A stretch of 64,000 bases of DNA from Flavobacterium endoglycinae (GTDB lineage Bacteria > Bacteroidota > Bacteroidia > Flavobacteriales > Flavobacteriaceae), in NCBI RefSeq assembly GCF_017352115.1, contig NZ_CP071448.1, positions 372,001 to 436,000 of the forward strand. Reading direction: 5' to 3'. The notes below the pieces were generated by a model. That model was not told the origin of the DNA and searched no databases. It saw only the letters and a list, made by a program, of their open reading frames with translations. The position numbers and the translations under genes are program-made. Below are positions 36,514 to 44,256 of this stretch, piece after piece (position 1 is the stretch's first letter; every line of letters starts with the position of its first letter).

Positions 36514-36525
36514 TTTTTGAAAATA

Positions 36526-36558
36526 TTGTAAAAAGCATTCTATTTTATTCTATATTTG
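36526..36558 (+). promoter_or_regulatory. Promoter of the desaturase gene lying within the clpS terminator
   Basis: TATATTTG (36551-36558) fits TAnnTTTG and lies in the loop of the hairpin at 36530-36578. A TTG at 36526-36528 gives a 22-bp spacer, at the long end of the accepted range. The start codon is at 36581, so a transcript would begin with the right arm of the hairpin only. Confidence 0.55.
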
Positions 36559-36580
36559 ACATAAATAGAATGCTTTTTTT
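36530..36580 (+). terminator. Terminator of prmA-clpS with 16-bp perfect stem
   Basis: AAAAAGCATTCTATTT (36530-36545) pairs perfectly with 36563-36578 across a 17-nt loop. The T-run (36573-36580) ends at the ATG of the next gene. Confidence 0.88.
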
Positions 36581-37912
36581 ATGGAAGAATACGGAAAGAT
36601 ATTAATTATCGCAATGCCGGTTTTTTTAGCCCTAATTATTATTGAAAAAATATACGGCATTTATAAAAAAAACGACACTGCTCCTTTAATCGACAGTGTA
36701 TCGAGCATTAGTTCTGGAATAACCAATTCTGTTAAAGACGTTTTAGGTTTAAGCGTTACTTTTCTTTCCTATGAATGGATGGTTTCCAAAATTGCCATTT
36801 TTCATCAAGAGCCTAGCGTTATATCTTACATCATTGCTTTTTTTGTAATTGATTTTTACGGTTACTGGAGCCATAGATTTGCTCATCAAATTAACTTTTT
36901 CTGGAACAAACACGCGATACATCATAGCAGCGAAGAATTTAATCTGGCCTGCGCACTCCGCCAGCCTATTGCTAGTTTAGCCAATTTATTTACTTTTTTA
37001 CTGATTCCGGCTGCTCTTCTAGGCGTTCCTGCTTCTGTTATTGCTATCACTCTTCCACTGCATTTGTTTTTACAATTTTGGTATCATACAAAACATATCA
37101 AAAAATTGGGATTTCTAGAACACATTATTGTTACGCCTTCTCATCATAGGGTTCATCATGCTATAAATCCCGAATATTTAGATAAGAACCATTCACAAAT
37201 ATTTATTTTTTGGGATAAATGGTTTGGTACTTTTCAAGAAGAATTAGACGATGTTCCTCCTGTGTTTGGAATCACTAGACCTGCTCATACATGGAATCCT
37301 GTAAAAATTAATTTTCAGCATTTGACTTTATTGATTAAAGATGCCTGGCGCGCCGAAAACTGGAAAGACAAACTCACAATCTGGTTTAAACCAACAGGAT
37401 GGCGTCCAGCAGATTTCGATGAAAAATATCCAGTATACAAAATCGAAAATGTATTTGATTTTGAAAAATATGGTACCAATAATTCTAAAAAACTTATTTA
37501 CTGGTCGGTTATTCAGATTTTGATAACGCTTTTATTTGTGAGTTATCTGTTTGATAATATTGCCACAATTGGTCTTCCAAATATATTTATCTATGGATTT
37601 TTTATTTTGATAACCATCTACAGCAATTCTGAACTTATGGATAAAAGCCGATATGCCATATTTTGGGAAGGTTTTAGATTAGTATCTGCAATTGGTATTA
37701 TCACCTATTATGGTGACTGGTTTGGTTTAAACTCAATTTTTCATTTAAGTAATTATATCGTTTTAAGCTATTTAGTCTTGTCGTTTTTGATAAGCATTTA
37801 CTTTGTAACAATTGATTTCAAAACCAATCAAAACCAAACCAATCAAAACCAAACCAATCAAAACCAAACCAATCAAAACCAAACCAACAATGAAAAAAAA
37901 TCTTTTCTTTAA
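36581..37912 (+). CDS. Sterol desaturase / fatty-acid hydroxylase family membrane protein
   Basis: This 443-residue integral membrane di-iron protein has the histidine boxes HRFAHQ, KHAIHHSSEE, HHRVHH and nearby THWxx-type residues in the first 200 positions (HRFAH, HAIHH, SHHRVHHAI). Four N-terminal helices carry the catalytic core; a C-terminal part (about 290-415) adds several more helices. The last ~25 residues are a low-complexity TNQNQ tail encoded by a 15-bp tandem repeat, overlapping the next gene by 23 bp. The substrate (lipid or sterol-like) is unknown. Confidence 0.9.
   Translation: MEEYGKILIIAMPVFLALIIIEKIYGIYKKNDTAPLIDSVSSISSGITNSVKDVLGLSVTFLSYEWMVSKIAIFHQEPSVISYIIAFFVIDFYGYWSHRFAHQINFFWNKHAIHHSSEEFNLACALRQPIASLANLFTFLLIPAALLGVPASVIAITLPLHLFLQFWYHTKHIKKLGFLEHIIVTPSHHRVHHAINPEYLDKNHSQIFIFWDKWFGTFQEELDDVPPVFGITRPAHTWNPVKINFQHLTLLIKDAWRAENWKDKLTIWFKPTGWRPADFDEKYPVYKIENVFDFEKYGTNNSKKLIYWSVIQILITLLFVSYLFDNIATIGLPNIFIYGFFILITIYSNSELMDKSRYAIFWEGFRLVSAIGIITYYGDWFGLNSIFHLSNYIVLSYLVLSFLISIYFVTIDFKTNQNQTNQNQTNQNQTNQNQTNNEKKSFL
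37823..37885 (+). repeat. 15-bp tandem repeat at the desaturase/lysoplasmalogenase junction
   Basis: Four perfect copies of ACCAATCAAAACCAA (37823-37882) plus ACC encode TNQNQ repeats at the desaturase C-terminus and stop 5 bp before the next start codon. The unit length is a multiple of three, so copy-number change lengthens the tail without frameshift. Confidence 0.97.
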
Positions 37913-38567
37913 AATCTTTACAGCCTTTAGTTTTCTCTATCTGCTTCTTTTATTCTTAGGACACGAAAATTTTGATTATTATTTAAAACCCATATTAATA
38001 CCTTTATTGACAATTGGTGTTTATTTTAATAAAAAATTTGCAACTCGAAAAATTCTTTTAGCCGCCCTATTTTTCTCTTGGATTGGCGATGTTATTTTAC
38101 TCTTTGCTGATATTTCAGAAATCTATTTCATTATTGGGTTAGTTTCTTTTCTAATTGCTCATATCTTGTATTGTGTTCTTTTTAATCGTCAGATAAAAGA
38201 AAGAGTTCGAAAAAACATCTCTTTTTTTGTTGTAGGAAGCATTATCATTGCAGGCTATTTAATTGCAATGCTTTCTATTTTACTGCCTTCTTTAGGTGAT
38301 TTAAAAATTCCAGTAATCGTCTACGCTTCGGTTATTTCAATAATGCTTTTGTTTGCTTACAACGGACTTTTGATCTGGCCGAAACCAGCAAATCAACTCG
38401 TATTTTTGGGTGCTTTGTTTTTTGTAATTTCAGACAGCATATTGGCTGTCAATAAATTTTACAATCCTCTCTGGAAAAGTTCATTTTTTATTATGCTGAC
38501 TTATCTTGTGGCACAATATCTGATTGTAACAGGAATAATCAAACTAAACCGAAAAGAGAAAGACTAA
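37890..38567 (+). CDS. YhhN-family lysoplasmalogenase-like membrane protein
   Basis: This 225-residue protein has about eight predicted membrane helices and the YhhN/TMEM86 motifs FFSWIGDVILLF (Asp in helix) and FFVISDSILAVNKF (second Asp). Family members cleave the vinyl-ether bond of lysoplasmalogens, but most bacterial ones are untested. The start chosen is ATG 37890 (MKKNLFF); a longer frame from 37812 would only add KPIKT repeats from the tandem array. It overlaps the desaturase gene by 23 bp, suggesting coupled lipid-related roles. Confidence 0.88.
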   Translation: MKKNLFFKIFTAFSFLYLLLLFLGHENFDYYLKPILIPLLTIGVYFNKKFATRKILLAALFFSWIGDVILLFADISEIYFIIGLVSFLIAHILYCVLFNRQIKERVRKNISFFVVGSIIIAGYLIAMLSILLPSLGDLKIPVIVYASVISIMLLFAYNGLLIWPKPANQLVFLGALFFVISDSILAVNKFYNPLWKSSFFIMLTYLVAQYLIVTGIIKLNRKEKD

Positions 38568-38613
38568 ATCAATTTTTACAAGTTTTAAACTGTAATAAAA
38601 ATTACTTTAACTC

Positions 38614-38647
38614 TTGCTGTTTGCGATAAAAAAACCTTTTACATTTG
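38614..38647 (+). promoter_or_regulatory. Promoter of the 38672 lipoprotein gene
   Basis: TACATTTG (38640-38647) fits the -7 box. TTG at 38621-38623 (16-bp spacer) or 38614-38616 (23-bp spacer) could be the -33 element. The ATG follows 24 bp later. Confidence 0.5.
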
Positions 38648-38671
38648 TAAGACCAAAATAACCTTTCTACC

Positions 38672-39124
38672 ATGAAAAAAATAATCGTATTCCTTGTTTT
38701 ATTAGTTACGGTAACTTCTTGTATCAGCACAAAATCTACTTTAAAAAATGTTGATGATAATGCGCCTGATTTAATTTTAAGCAGAAATAACACGTTTGTA
38801 ATTTCACAATTCAGCAAAGACAAAAAATACGGATACGATCCTGATTATCCCGTAAATATATTCTTCAGAAATACTAGAAATGAAGCCGAAAACGAAGTAC
38901 GTTTTTTAAATGCATTAGCGGGTCCAAATGGTGAAAAAATTACTTTTAAACGCTTAGAAACCTGCTGCCCTTTTCCAACAAAAAGAAGCGACATGGGAGC
39001 TGGATTTTTAAATGTTTACGAATTAACTTGGGAAGGACAAAAAAAGCCAATAACGCTTTATTTAAATGTATATGAAAAAGGAATTTTAATGGTTCCGATG
39101 GGATTGAGTCTGAAAAAGGAATAA
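38672..39124 (+). CDS. Small lipoprotein near kdsA, function unknown
   Basis: The product has 150 residues with a lipoprotein signal ending at Cys17 (LVTVTSCIS). The mature protein is beta-rich with motifs YGYDPDYPVNIFFRNT, FLNALAGPNGEKI, CCPFPTKRSDMGAGFLNVYE and a C-terminal KPITLYLNVYEKG. It has no aldolase features. Homologues in flavobacteria are sometimes labelled as the neighbouring KDO8P aldolase; the sequence does not support that. It heads a short unit with the 39139 membrane protein before kdsA. Confidence 0.8.
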   Translation: MKKIIVFLVLLVTVTSCISTKSTLKNVDDNAPDLILSRNNTFVISQFSKDKKYGYDPDYPVNIFFRNTRNEAENEVRFLNALAGPNGEKITFKRLETCCPFPTKRSDMGAGFLNVYELTWEGQKKPITLYLNVYEKGILMVPMGLSLKKE

Positions 39125-39138
39125 GAAAATATTTAAAT

Positions 39139-39465
39139 ATGTTGGAAATTACGCCATTTATATTAATTCTTGTACCGCTTGTATTGCAGTTAATAGTGGG
39201 GACTAAGTCTATTCAGCATAAAAATTCATTAAAGTTTGGCAGAATCTCTATTATTACTATAATTTCTCATATAATACTTTCTTATATCGCTTTCAAAATT
39301 TCCGATTATAATTTTACAAAGCAATACGAACAATATCCAAATCCAGCCAGATGCGGCATGCCTCTTTTAGGAATTACCATGGCCTGTTTCTTTTTACTAT
39401 GTGTCCTTCTTATGGTTATTTTAATTCAATTTTTAATTAAAAAATGGAGGAAAGAAAAATTATAG
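39139..39465 (+). CDS. Small membrane protein, unknown
   Basis: The product has 108 residues with three predicted membrane helices (about 5-22, 33-52 and 75-100) and a basic C-terminus (KKWRKEKL). No family is recognised. It begins 14 bp after the lipoprotein gene, so it is probably cotranscribed. Its frame is clean and its codon use matches its neighbours. Confidence 0.65.
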   Translation: MLEITPFILILVPLVLQLIVGTKSIQHKNSLKFGRISIITIISHIILSYIAFKISDYNFTKQYEQYPNPARCGMPLLGITMACFFLLCVLLMVILIQFLIKKWRKEKL

Positions 39466-39578
39466 TTAGAGAATCGTAAAACAATCCTTATTAAAAAAGA
39501 AAGAAAATAACTACATAATTAACTTTATGAAGTCATAAAATAATCTTAAATCTTCATCTGAAACTCATAAATCATAAC

Positions 39579-39586
39579 TACCTTTG
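39579..39586 (+). promoter_or_regulatory. -7 box TACCTTTG of kdsA
   Basis: TACCTTTG matches TAnnTTTG and lies 20 bp before the kdsA ATG at 39607. It argues against the alternative TTG start at 39589. No clear -33 element is seen. Confidence 0.5.
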
Positions 39587-39606
39587 CATTGCAAAAAAAT
39601 AATTTT

Positions 39607-40425
39607 ATGAACTTACAACATATTCCACAAATCAAGCATACTGAAAGCGGGAATTTCTTTTTACTGGCGGGACCTTGCGCTATTGAAGGAGAAGAAATGG
39701 CGCTTCGAATTGCTGAGAAATTAGTTGGTATTACCGACAATCTTCAGATTCCTTATGTGTTCAAAGGATCTTTCAAAAAAGCTAACCGATCTAGAATTGA
39801 TAGCTTTTCTGGAATTGGAGACGAAAAAGCCTTAAAAATTTTAAGAAAAGTTTCAGAAACCTTTCACATTCCAACCGTTACTGATATTCATACAAACGAA
39901 GATGCTGATATGGCTGCACAATACGTTGACGTACTGCAGATTCCTGCATTTTTAGTTCGTCAAACAGATTTAGTTGTTGCAGCAGCCAATACTGGAAAAA
40001 CAGTTAATCTAAAAAAAGGACAATTCATGAGTCCAGAAAGCATGAAACACGCTGTTCAAAAAGTACTGGACTGTAACAATGAAAACGTTATGGTAACAGA
40101 CCGCGGAACCATGTTTGGCTACCAGGATATGATCGTTGATTTTAGAGGAATTCCTACTATGCAGCAATATGCATCTACCGTTTTAGACGTTACACACTCA
40201 TTACAGCAACCAAATCAAACCGCTGGTGTTACAGGCGGAAGACCTGATATGATTGAAACAGTGGCAAAAGCAGGTATTGCAGTTGGTGTAGATGGTATTT
40301 TTATCGAAACACACTTTGACCCTGCAAATGCAAAAAGTGATGGTGCTAATATGCTTCATTTAGATTATTTCGAAGGCTTAATGAATAAATTAGTTGCTAT
40401 TAGAAAAACCGTTAACTCATTCTAA
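39607..40425 (+). CDS. kdsA: 3-deoxy-8-phosphooctulonate synthase
   Basis: This 272-residue enzyme condenses phosphoenolpyruvate and arabinose-5-phosphate to KDO-8-phosphate for lipopolysaccharide. Motifs are AGPCAIEGEEMA, FKGSFKKANRSR, GIGDEKALKIL, TDIHT, LQIPAFLVRQTDL, KKGQFMSP and VTDRGTMFGYQDM. The start is ATG 39607, following the -7 box at 39579-39586. The barrel residues for PEP and A5P are intact. It is the only LPS-core biosynthesis gene in the window. Confidence 0.98.
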   Translation: MNLQHIPQIKHTESGNFFLLAGPCAIEGEEMALRIAEKLVGITDNLQIPYVFKGSFKKANRSRIDSFSGIGDEKALKILRKVSETFHIPTVTDIHTNEDADMAAQYVDVLQIPAFLVRQTDLVVAAANTGKTVNLKKGQFMSPESMKHAVQKVLDCNNENVMVTDRGTMFGYQDMIVDFRGIPTMQQYASTVLDVTHSLQQPNQTAGVTGGRPDMIETVAKAGIAVGVDGIFIETHFDPANAKSDGANMLHLDYFEGLMNKLVAIRKTVNSF

Positions 40426-40446
40426 TAATTATAATACTTAAGTTCT

Positions 40447-41352
40447 TTGAAAACAAAATTTTTATTTTTCTTACTGGCTTGTGTTTCTTTAAACACATTT
40501 GCTCAGGAAGAAATACCTGTACAAAAATATACTGCTCACAATAAAGGAAAATTCTTTATTATGTGGGGCGGTAACAGAGATAGCTACTCAAAATCTGATG
40601 TAAACTTCAGAGGTAAAGATTACAATTTCACGGTTGAAGATATGAAAGCTCATGACAAACCAAAAGGATGGCATGTGGATTATATTAATCCGGCGAATAT
40701 GACTATTCCGCAAACCAATTTGAGATTGGGATATTTCTTTAGTGATCATTACAGCGTAACAATTGGTGTGGACCACATGAAATATGTAATGACACAAAAC
40801 CAAATTGCAAACGTTACTGGAAACATCAATCTACCTGCAGACGATCCTGCTCATATTTACAATGGAAATTACAACCATACGCCTGTAGATATGTCTCAAG
40901 GTGGAGCTCAAGAAGGTGGTTATGACAATGGTGTTACACCTCCAAACGGTCCTGCTTTTTTAATGTACGAACATACAGATGGTTTAAACTATATTAATAC
41001 TGAGGTTTCAAGATTCGATGATATTTCAAAAATATTTCGTCTTCCTAATATTGATAAAGTTCAGATTAACTTAACTGAAGGTCTTGGAGCTGGAATTTTA
41101 TATCCTAAAACCAATACTACACTTTTAGGTAAGGAGCGCCATGACGATTTTCATACTTCTGGTTACGGAGTTTCTGCGAAAGCAGGTTTAAATGTTACTT
41201 TCTTTAAGCACTTCTATATTCAAGGTGAATTAAAAGGCGGTTATATCGACATGAAAGACATTAGAACAACGGTAAGCAACGAAGATAAAGCTTCTCAGCA
41301 CTTTTATTTCTTTCAGAAAATTGTGGCTGTAGGCGGTATTTTTAGAATCTAA
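40447..41352 (+). CDS. Putative outer-membrane beta-barrel protein, TTG start
   Basis: The product has 301 residues. The frame begins at TTG 40447 with a canonical signal peptide directly after it (MKTKFLFFLLACVSLNTFAQ), and no in-frame ATG lies near, so TTG is the likely initiator. Alternating strands follow (FFIMWGGNRDSYSKSD, TNLRLGYFFSDHYSVTIGVDH, LGAGILYPKTNT, GVSAKAGLNVTFFKHFYIQGE), and the last residue is preceded by the aromatic VGGIFRI, as in outer-membrane barrels. Its function is unknown. It lies 21 bp after kdsA, so it may be cotranscribed with it; a terminator follows. Confidence 0.75.
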   Translation: MKTKFLFFLLACVSLNTFAQEEIPVQKYTAHNKGKFFIMWGGNRDSYSKSDVNFRGKDYNFTVEDMKAHDKPKGWHVDYINPANMTIPQTNLRLGYFFSDHYSVTIGVDHMKYVMTQNQIANVTGNINLPADDPAHIYNGNYNHTPVDMSQGGAQEGGYDNGVTPPNGPAFLMYEHTDGLNYINTEVSRFDDISKIFRLPNIDKVQINLTEGLGAGILYPKTNTTLLGKERHDDFHTSGYGVSAKAGLNVTFFKHFYIQGELKGGYIDMKDIRTTVSNEDKASQHFYFFQKIVAVGGIFRI

Positions 41353-41373
41353 AAGTCTCAAAAATATATTCAA

Positions 41374-41411
41374 AAAAAATAGTTATCATTTATTTGGTAA
41401 CTATTTTTTTT
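41374..41411 (+). terminator. Terminator of the kdsA-OMP unit
   Basis: AATAGTTATC (about 41378-41387) pairs with GGTAACTATT (41396-41405) with one wobble or mismatch, and is followed by a run of T. Confidence 0.8.
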
Positions 41412-41452
41412 ATTATTTACTTTGTAACTCAAAGTACTTTAAAAAACGCTTT

Positions 41453-42124
41453 ATGAAAAAGAATAAATATCTATTTCCACTCATAACCTTTATACTAAGT
41501 TTTGGATGTGCCTGGTTTGTGGCCATAAAAGTTTTTCCTAACAATCCATTTACAGGAACAAAACCTGAAAAAACAGTTGCCAGCAAGTTTAAAGACGGTG
41601 ATCTTATTTTTCAAACTTCTGAATCTAAGCAATGCGAAGCCGTTCGTATTGCAACCAATTCGAAGTTCTCACATTGTGGAATTATTTATAACCTCAACGG
41701 AAAGTGGTTTGTTTTTGAAGCTGTTCAACCCGTAAAACTAACTCCAGTGGAAGAATGGATTCAGCATGGGAAAGGAAATAAATATGTGGTTAAAAGATTA
41801 AAAGATGCTTCAGTTTTGACTCCCGTTGTTTTACAAAAAATGAAAGACTATAGTCAGCAGTTTGATGGTAAAGAATATGATGCCTATTTTGAATGGACAG
41901 ATAACCGAATGTACTGTTCTGAATTAATTTGGAAAATCTATAAAAATGCTGGAATTGAGTTGTCTAAACTGCGTGAAATGAAAGAATTTAATTTGGAAGA
42001 TCCTAGAGTACAAAAGATATTAAAGGAGCGTTATGGAAATGATATTCCACTGGAAGAAAAAGTGGTTACTCCTTCTGATATTTCGGATTCTAATTTATTA
42101 AAAACAGTAATCGATACCTACTAA
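41453..42124 (+). CDS. YiiX/YebB-like N1pC/P60-family cysteine hydrolase
   Basis: The product has 223 residues with an N-terminal membrane anchor or signal (about 1-28). The permuted papain-like pattern is present: FKDGDLIFQTS, FSHCGIIY (catalytic His in SHCG) and DNRMYCSELIWKIYKNAG (catalytic Cys in MYCSEL). Members cut amide bonds in lipids or peptidoglycan-like substrates; the exact one is unknown. It has its own terminator (42138-42188). Confidence 0.85.
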   Translation: MKKNKYLFPLITFILSFGCAWFVAIKVFPNNPFTGTKPEKTVASKFKDGDLIFQTSESKQCEAVRIATNSKFSHCGIIYNLNGKWFVFEAVQPVKLTPVEEWIQHGKGNKYVVKRLKDASVLTPVVLQKMKDYSQQFDGKEYDAYFEWTDNRMYCSELIWKIYKNAGIELSKLREMKEFNLEDPRVQKILKERYGNDIPLEEKVVTPSDISDSNLLKTVIDTY

Positions 42125-42137
42125 TATCCAGAGGATA

Positions 42138-42188
42138 AAAAAGCTTATTTTATCATAATTATGCCTTTTATGTCTCATTAAGCTTTTT
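42138..42188 (+). terminator. Terminator of the YiiX-like gene
   Basis: AAAAAGCTTA (about 42138-42147) pairs with TAAGCTTTTT (42179-42188). The loop is long (about 31 nt), which weakens the call. Confidence 0.6.
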
Positions 42189-42197
42189 AAATCAAAA

Positions 42198-42205
42198 TAC
42201 TTTTG
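42198..42205 (+). promoter_or_regulatory. -7 box TACTTTTG of the 42230 gene pair
   Basis: TACTTTTG fits TAnnTTTG and lies 24 bp before the ATG at 42230. A -33 element is not clear. Confidence 0.5.
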
Positions 42206-42229
42206 CAGATAATTTAAAAAAATTTAATC

Positions 42230-42640
42230 ATGGGACTTTTAGAAAAAAGAGCAGTAAAAGAATATCAAGATAACAAGTATAATGCATTGGTATCAGAAAT
42301 AAATCAAATTGCAGGTTACGAAATTGAATTTGATGTAAAGTGGGACACACTTGCCGTAAATGATCATTCTCATTTATTTGAAGAAGGATTTACTAAGGTT
42401 TATTTCATGCCCGTAATAAATGCATTGAAAGAAATTACTAAGGACGATCTTGGAAAGGAAGCACTTAAAGAAACATTAAAGAAAATTATTGTGAAAAATG
42501 AAGAAGGTGTTTCTTATTATGAAAGTGCCTATTCATATTCAGAAAAGGTATTAACTATAGATCATGAACCTTTTACCAACATGGATAATGTTTCTGATCG
42601 ATCTAATTTTTTAGTTGAATTTTTATCTTCTAAAATGTAA
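42230..42640 (+). CDS. Unknown soluble protein, first of a coupled pair
   Basis: The product has 136 residues with no signal peptide. Order: a helix GLLEKRAVKEYQDNKYNALVSEINQIAG, a strand IEFDVKWDTLAV, a helix KVYFMPVINALKEIT, KDDLGKEALKETLKKIIVKN, a strand VLTIDHEPFTNMDNV, and a final helix. I recall similar orphan proteins in unrelated bacteria, but no named family. Its layout reappears in the second half of the next gene product. The next ATG follows its stop after 1 bp. Confidence 0.72.
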   Translation: MGLLEKRAVKEYQDNKYNALVSEINQIAGYEIEFDVKWDTLAVNDHSHLFEEGFTKVYFMPVINALKEITKDDLGKEALKETLKKIIVKNEEGVSYYESAYSYSEKVLTIDHEPFTNMDNVSDRSNFLVEFLSSKM

Positions 42641-42641
42641 G

Positions 42642-43337
42642 ATGGATTACAATAGAATGCAGCAATTTTCAGCCGCGGATAAATTTAATCTTCTTGAATA
42701 TATATTAGAGAAATCGCCGGATACATTTTTACAAATTGTTACCGTTTCGGGAAGGAGTTATAATGTTAAAATTCTAAATATAAGTATCACAAAATACAAC
42801 AAAGAGAATATTGCTTTATTTGGGTTATATACAGAGAAATGGATTTTCGATGATAATATTTTATATATTCCAATACACGCACTAGAATCAATTGTAATTT
42901 CAGGTGCACATGATATTGTAGATATTTTTTCACTAGGAACAGTTGTATCAAATGTATATGAGACTTCTGGCAAACTGGAAGTATTGAGAACATTTAAGGA
43001 TTTTGGAGATCAAATACTCGAAAAATACAACATGCCAATGAGCATTACTGCTATGGATCTTCCTGAAGACGGCAAAATATTAAACAGGCTTATTAAACTT
43101 ACGCATACTATACTGCATGCCGTTATGAATGTTCTAGGAGATAATGATGCTTTGGCTATTTGGAAAGAAAAAGTTAATGTTACAGGTGTTTCATTCAAAA
43201 ATGATACTACTTTTAATATTGATATGAAAAACAATACATTGCTAACACTGCATTATCCATTTTTCGATATTAATTATAAAGAAATTAATCAAAATGAATT
43301 GACGAGTTCTATAAAAGAATATTTAGAACTTATATAA
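42642..43337 (+). CDS. Unknown soluble protein, second of a coupled pair
   Basis: The product has 231 residues from the ATG at 42642; an in-frame TTG at 42615 lies inside the previous gene. The N-terminal ~100 residues are beta-rich (FLQIVTVSGRSYNVKILNIS, NILYIPIHALESIVI) and resemble an Sm/SH3-like barrel. The C-terminal ~110 residues follow the same helix-strand-helix plan as the preceding protein (IWKEKVNV, TFNIDMKNNTLLTLHY, terminal helix). No family is recognised. The two are surely cotranscribed, and a physical complex is plausible. Confidence 0.72.
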   Translation: MDYNRMQQFSAADKFNLLEYILEKSPDTFLQIVTVSGRSYNVKILNISITKYNKENIALFGLYTEKWIFDDNILYIPIHALESIVISGAHDIVDIFSLGTVVSNVYETSGKLEVLRTFKDFGDQILEKYNMPMSITAMDLPEDGKILNRLIKLTHTILHAVMNVLGDNDALAIWKEKVNVTGVSFKNDTTFNIDMKNNTLLTLHYPFFDINYKEINQNELTSSIKEYLELI

Positions 43338-43403
43338 CATAAATATTAAACAATAATTTATATAAAGCTGGTCTTTTACAATTCTGGCTTTTTATTCAGT
43401 TTT

Positions 43404-43411
43404 TAACTTTG
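43404..43411 (+). promoter_or_regulatory. -7 box TAACTTTG of the COQ4-like gene
   Basis: TAACTTTG fits TAnnTTTG and lies 30 bp before the ATG at 43442. The TTG at 43409, inside this box, is therefore unlikely as a start. Confidence 0.5.
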
Positions 43412-43441
43412 AAATTCAAAGAACTTTTTAAAAATTATTTT

Positions 43442-43894
43442 ATGAGAGATTTTCTAATTGAGAAATTGTATGAATGTTCTAAAAAACCCTATCAAAAATA
43501 TTTCAAGAAAAATGAACCTTGGGATATCGACCAAGCTTCTTTATTACATTATCCGGAAGGAAGCCTGGGTTTTGGTCTTGGAAATTTTCTAAATAGAAAT
43601 CATTTTGATATTCAGGAAAAACTGGAGGATCACGATATTATCCATGTTTTAACGAATACCGGAATTTCGGTTTATGAAGAAATCGGAATGCAATATTATC
43701 TCTTAGGAAATGGAAAGAAAAGCTTGTATTTGTTTTTGGTGATTGCCTCTGGAACTATTTTTTATCCGAAGAGGATGCATTATTTCATTCAGCAGTATAA
43801 AAGAGGAAAAAAGGCGCTTCCGTTTCATTATCTCGATTTTTCAAAAATGCTTTTTATACCTGTTCAAACTATTCAGCAAACTTTTAAAATTTAA
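43442..43894 (+). CDS. COQ4-like protein
   Basis: This 150-residue helical protein carries the COQ4 signature HDxxHx11E (HDIIH in LEDHDIIHVL, with Glu 12 residues after the second His). PEGSLGFGLGNFL precedes it and AIASGT-like VIASGTIFYPKRMHYFIQQYKRG follows. COQ4 binds a metal and a lipid and acts in ubiquinone synthesis in eukaryotes and Proteobacteria. Flavobacteria generally use menaquinone, so a different isoprenoid-lipid role is likely (inference). The start is ATG 43442. A small membrane protein follows after 5 bp. Confidence 0.82.
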   Translation: MRDFLIEKLYECSKKPYQKYFKKNEPWDIDQASLLHYPEGSLGFGLGNFLNRNHFDIQEKLEDHDIIHVLTNTGISVYEEIGMQYYLLGNGKKSLYLFLVIASGTIFYPKRMHYFIQQYKRGKKALPFHYLDFSKMLFIPVQTIQQTFKI

Positions 43895-43899
43895 AAATC

Positions 43900-44202
43900 A
43901 TGAAAACAATTCATAAACCATTTCAAGAAAAACAATCTCTTGAATTAGCTTTAGGAACATTCGTAATCAGTACGATTCTGTTTATGCTTTATAGTATTTC
44001 AAACGAAAAATCGATTGTTTTAATTATTGCTTGGCCGTTTGCATTGTCGGCTATTATTGTTAATTCGATTATGCTTTTCCATTTAACCGAAAGATTTATA
44101 CATCTTCCAAATTATCGAAAAGATATTGGTTTCAAGATTTTGATGGTTCTTTCGAATATACCTATCACCTTTTTGTATTATTTGGTTGTAATGAAATTTT
44201 AA
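43900..44202 (+). CDS. Small membrane protein, unknown
   Basis: The product has 100 residues with three predicted membrane helices (about 16-34, 39-62 and 75-98) and a short cytoplasmic start. No family is recognised. It is 5 bp downstream of the COQ4-like gene and shares its terminator, so a linked role at the membrane is possible. Confidence 0.65.
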   Translation: MKTIHKPFQEKQSLELALGTFVISTILFMLYSISNEKSIVLIIAWPFALSAIIVNSIMLFHLTERFIHLPNYRKDIGFKILMVLSNIPITFLYYLVVMKF

Positions 44203-44206
44203 ATAA

Positions 44207-44238
44207 AAAAAACCGCGAATAAACTTCGCGGTTTTAAA
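44207..44238. terminator. Bidirectional terminator between 43900 gene and M28 peptidase
   Basis: A 10-bp stem AAACCGCGAA (44210-44219) pairs with 44225-44234, with A-run on the left and T on the right. It serves both converging genes. Confidence 0.9.
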
Positions 44239-44256
44239 TATCTTTTATTCAGGATT

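Noticed and set aside
37812..37889. N-terminal KPIKT-repeat extension of the lysoplasmalogenase-like gene
   Set aside because: This is the tandem repeat of the upstream gene read in another frame; the ATG at 37890 gives a normal start for a membrane protein.
42615..42641. TTG start of the second unknown gene inside the first
   Set aside because: The ATG at 42642 directly follows the upstream stop and gives a sensible N-terminus.
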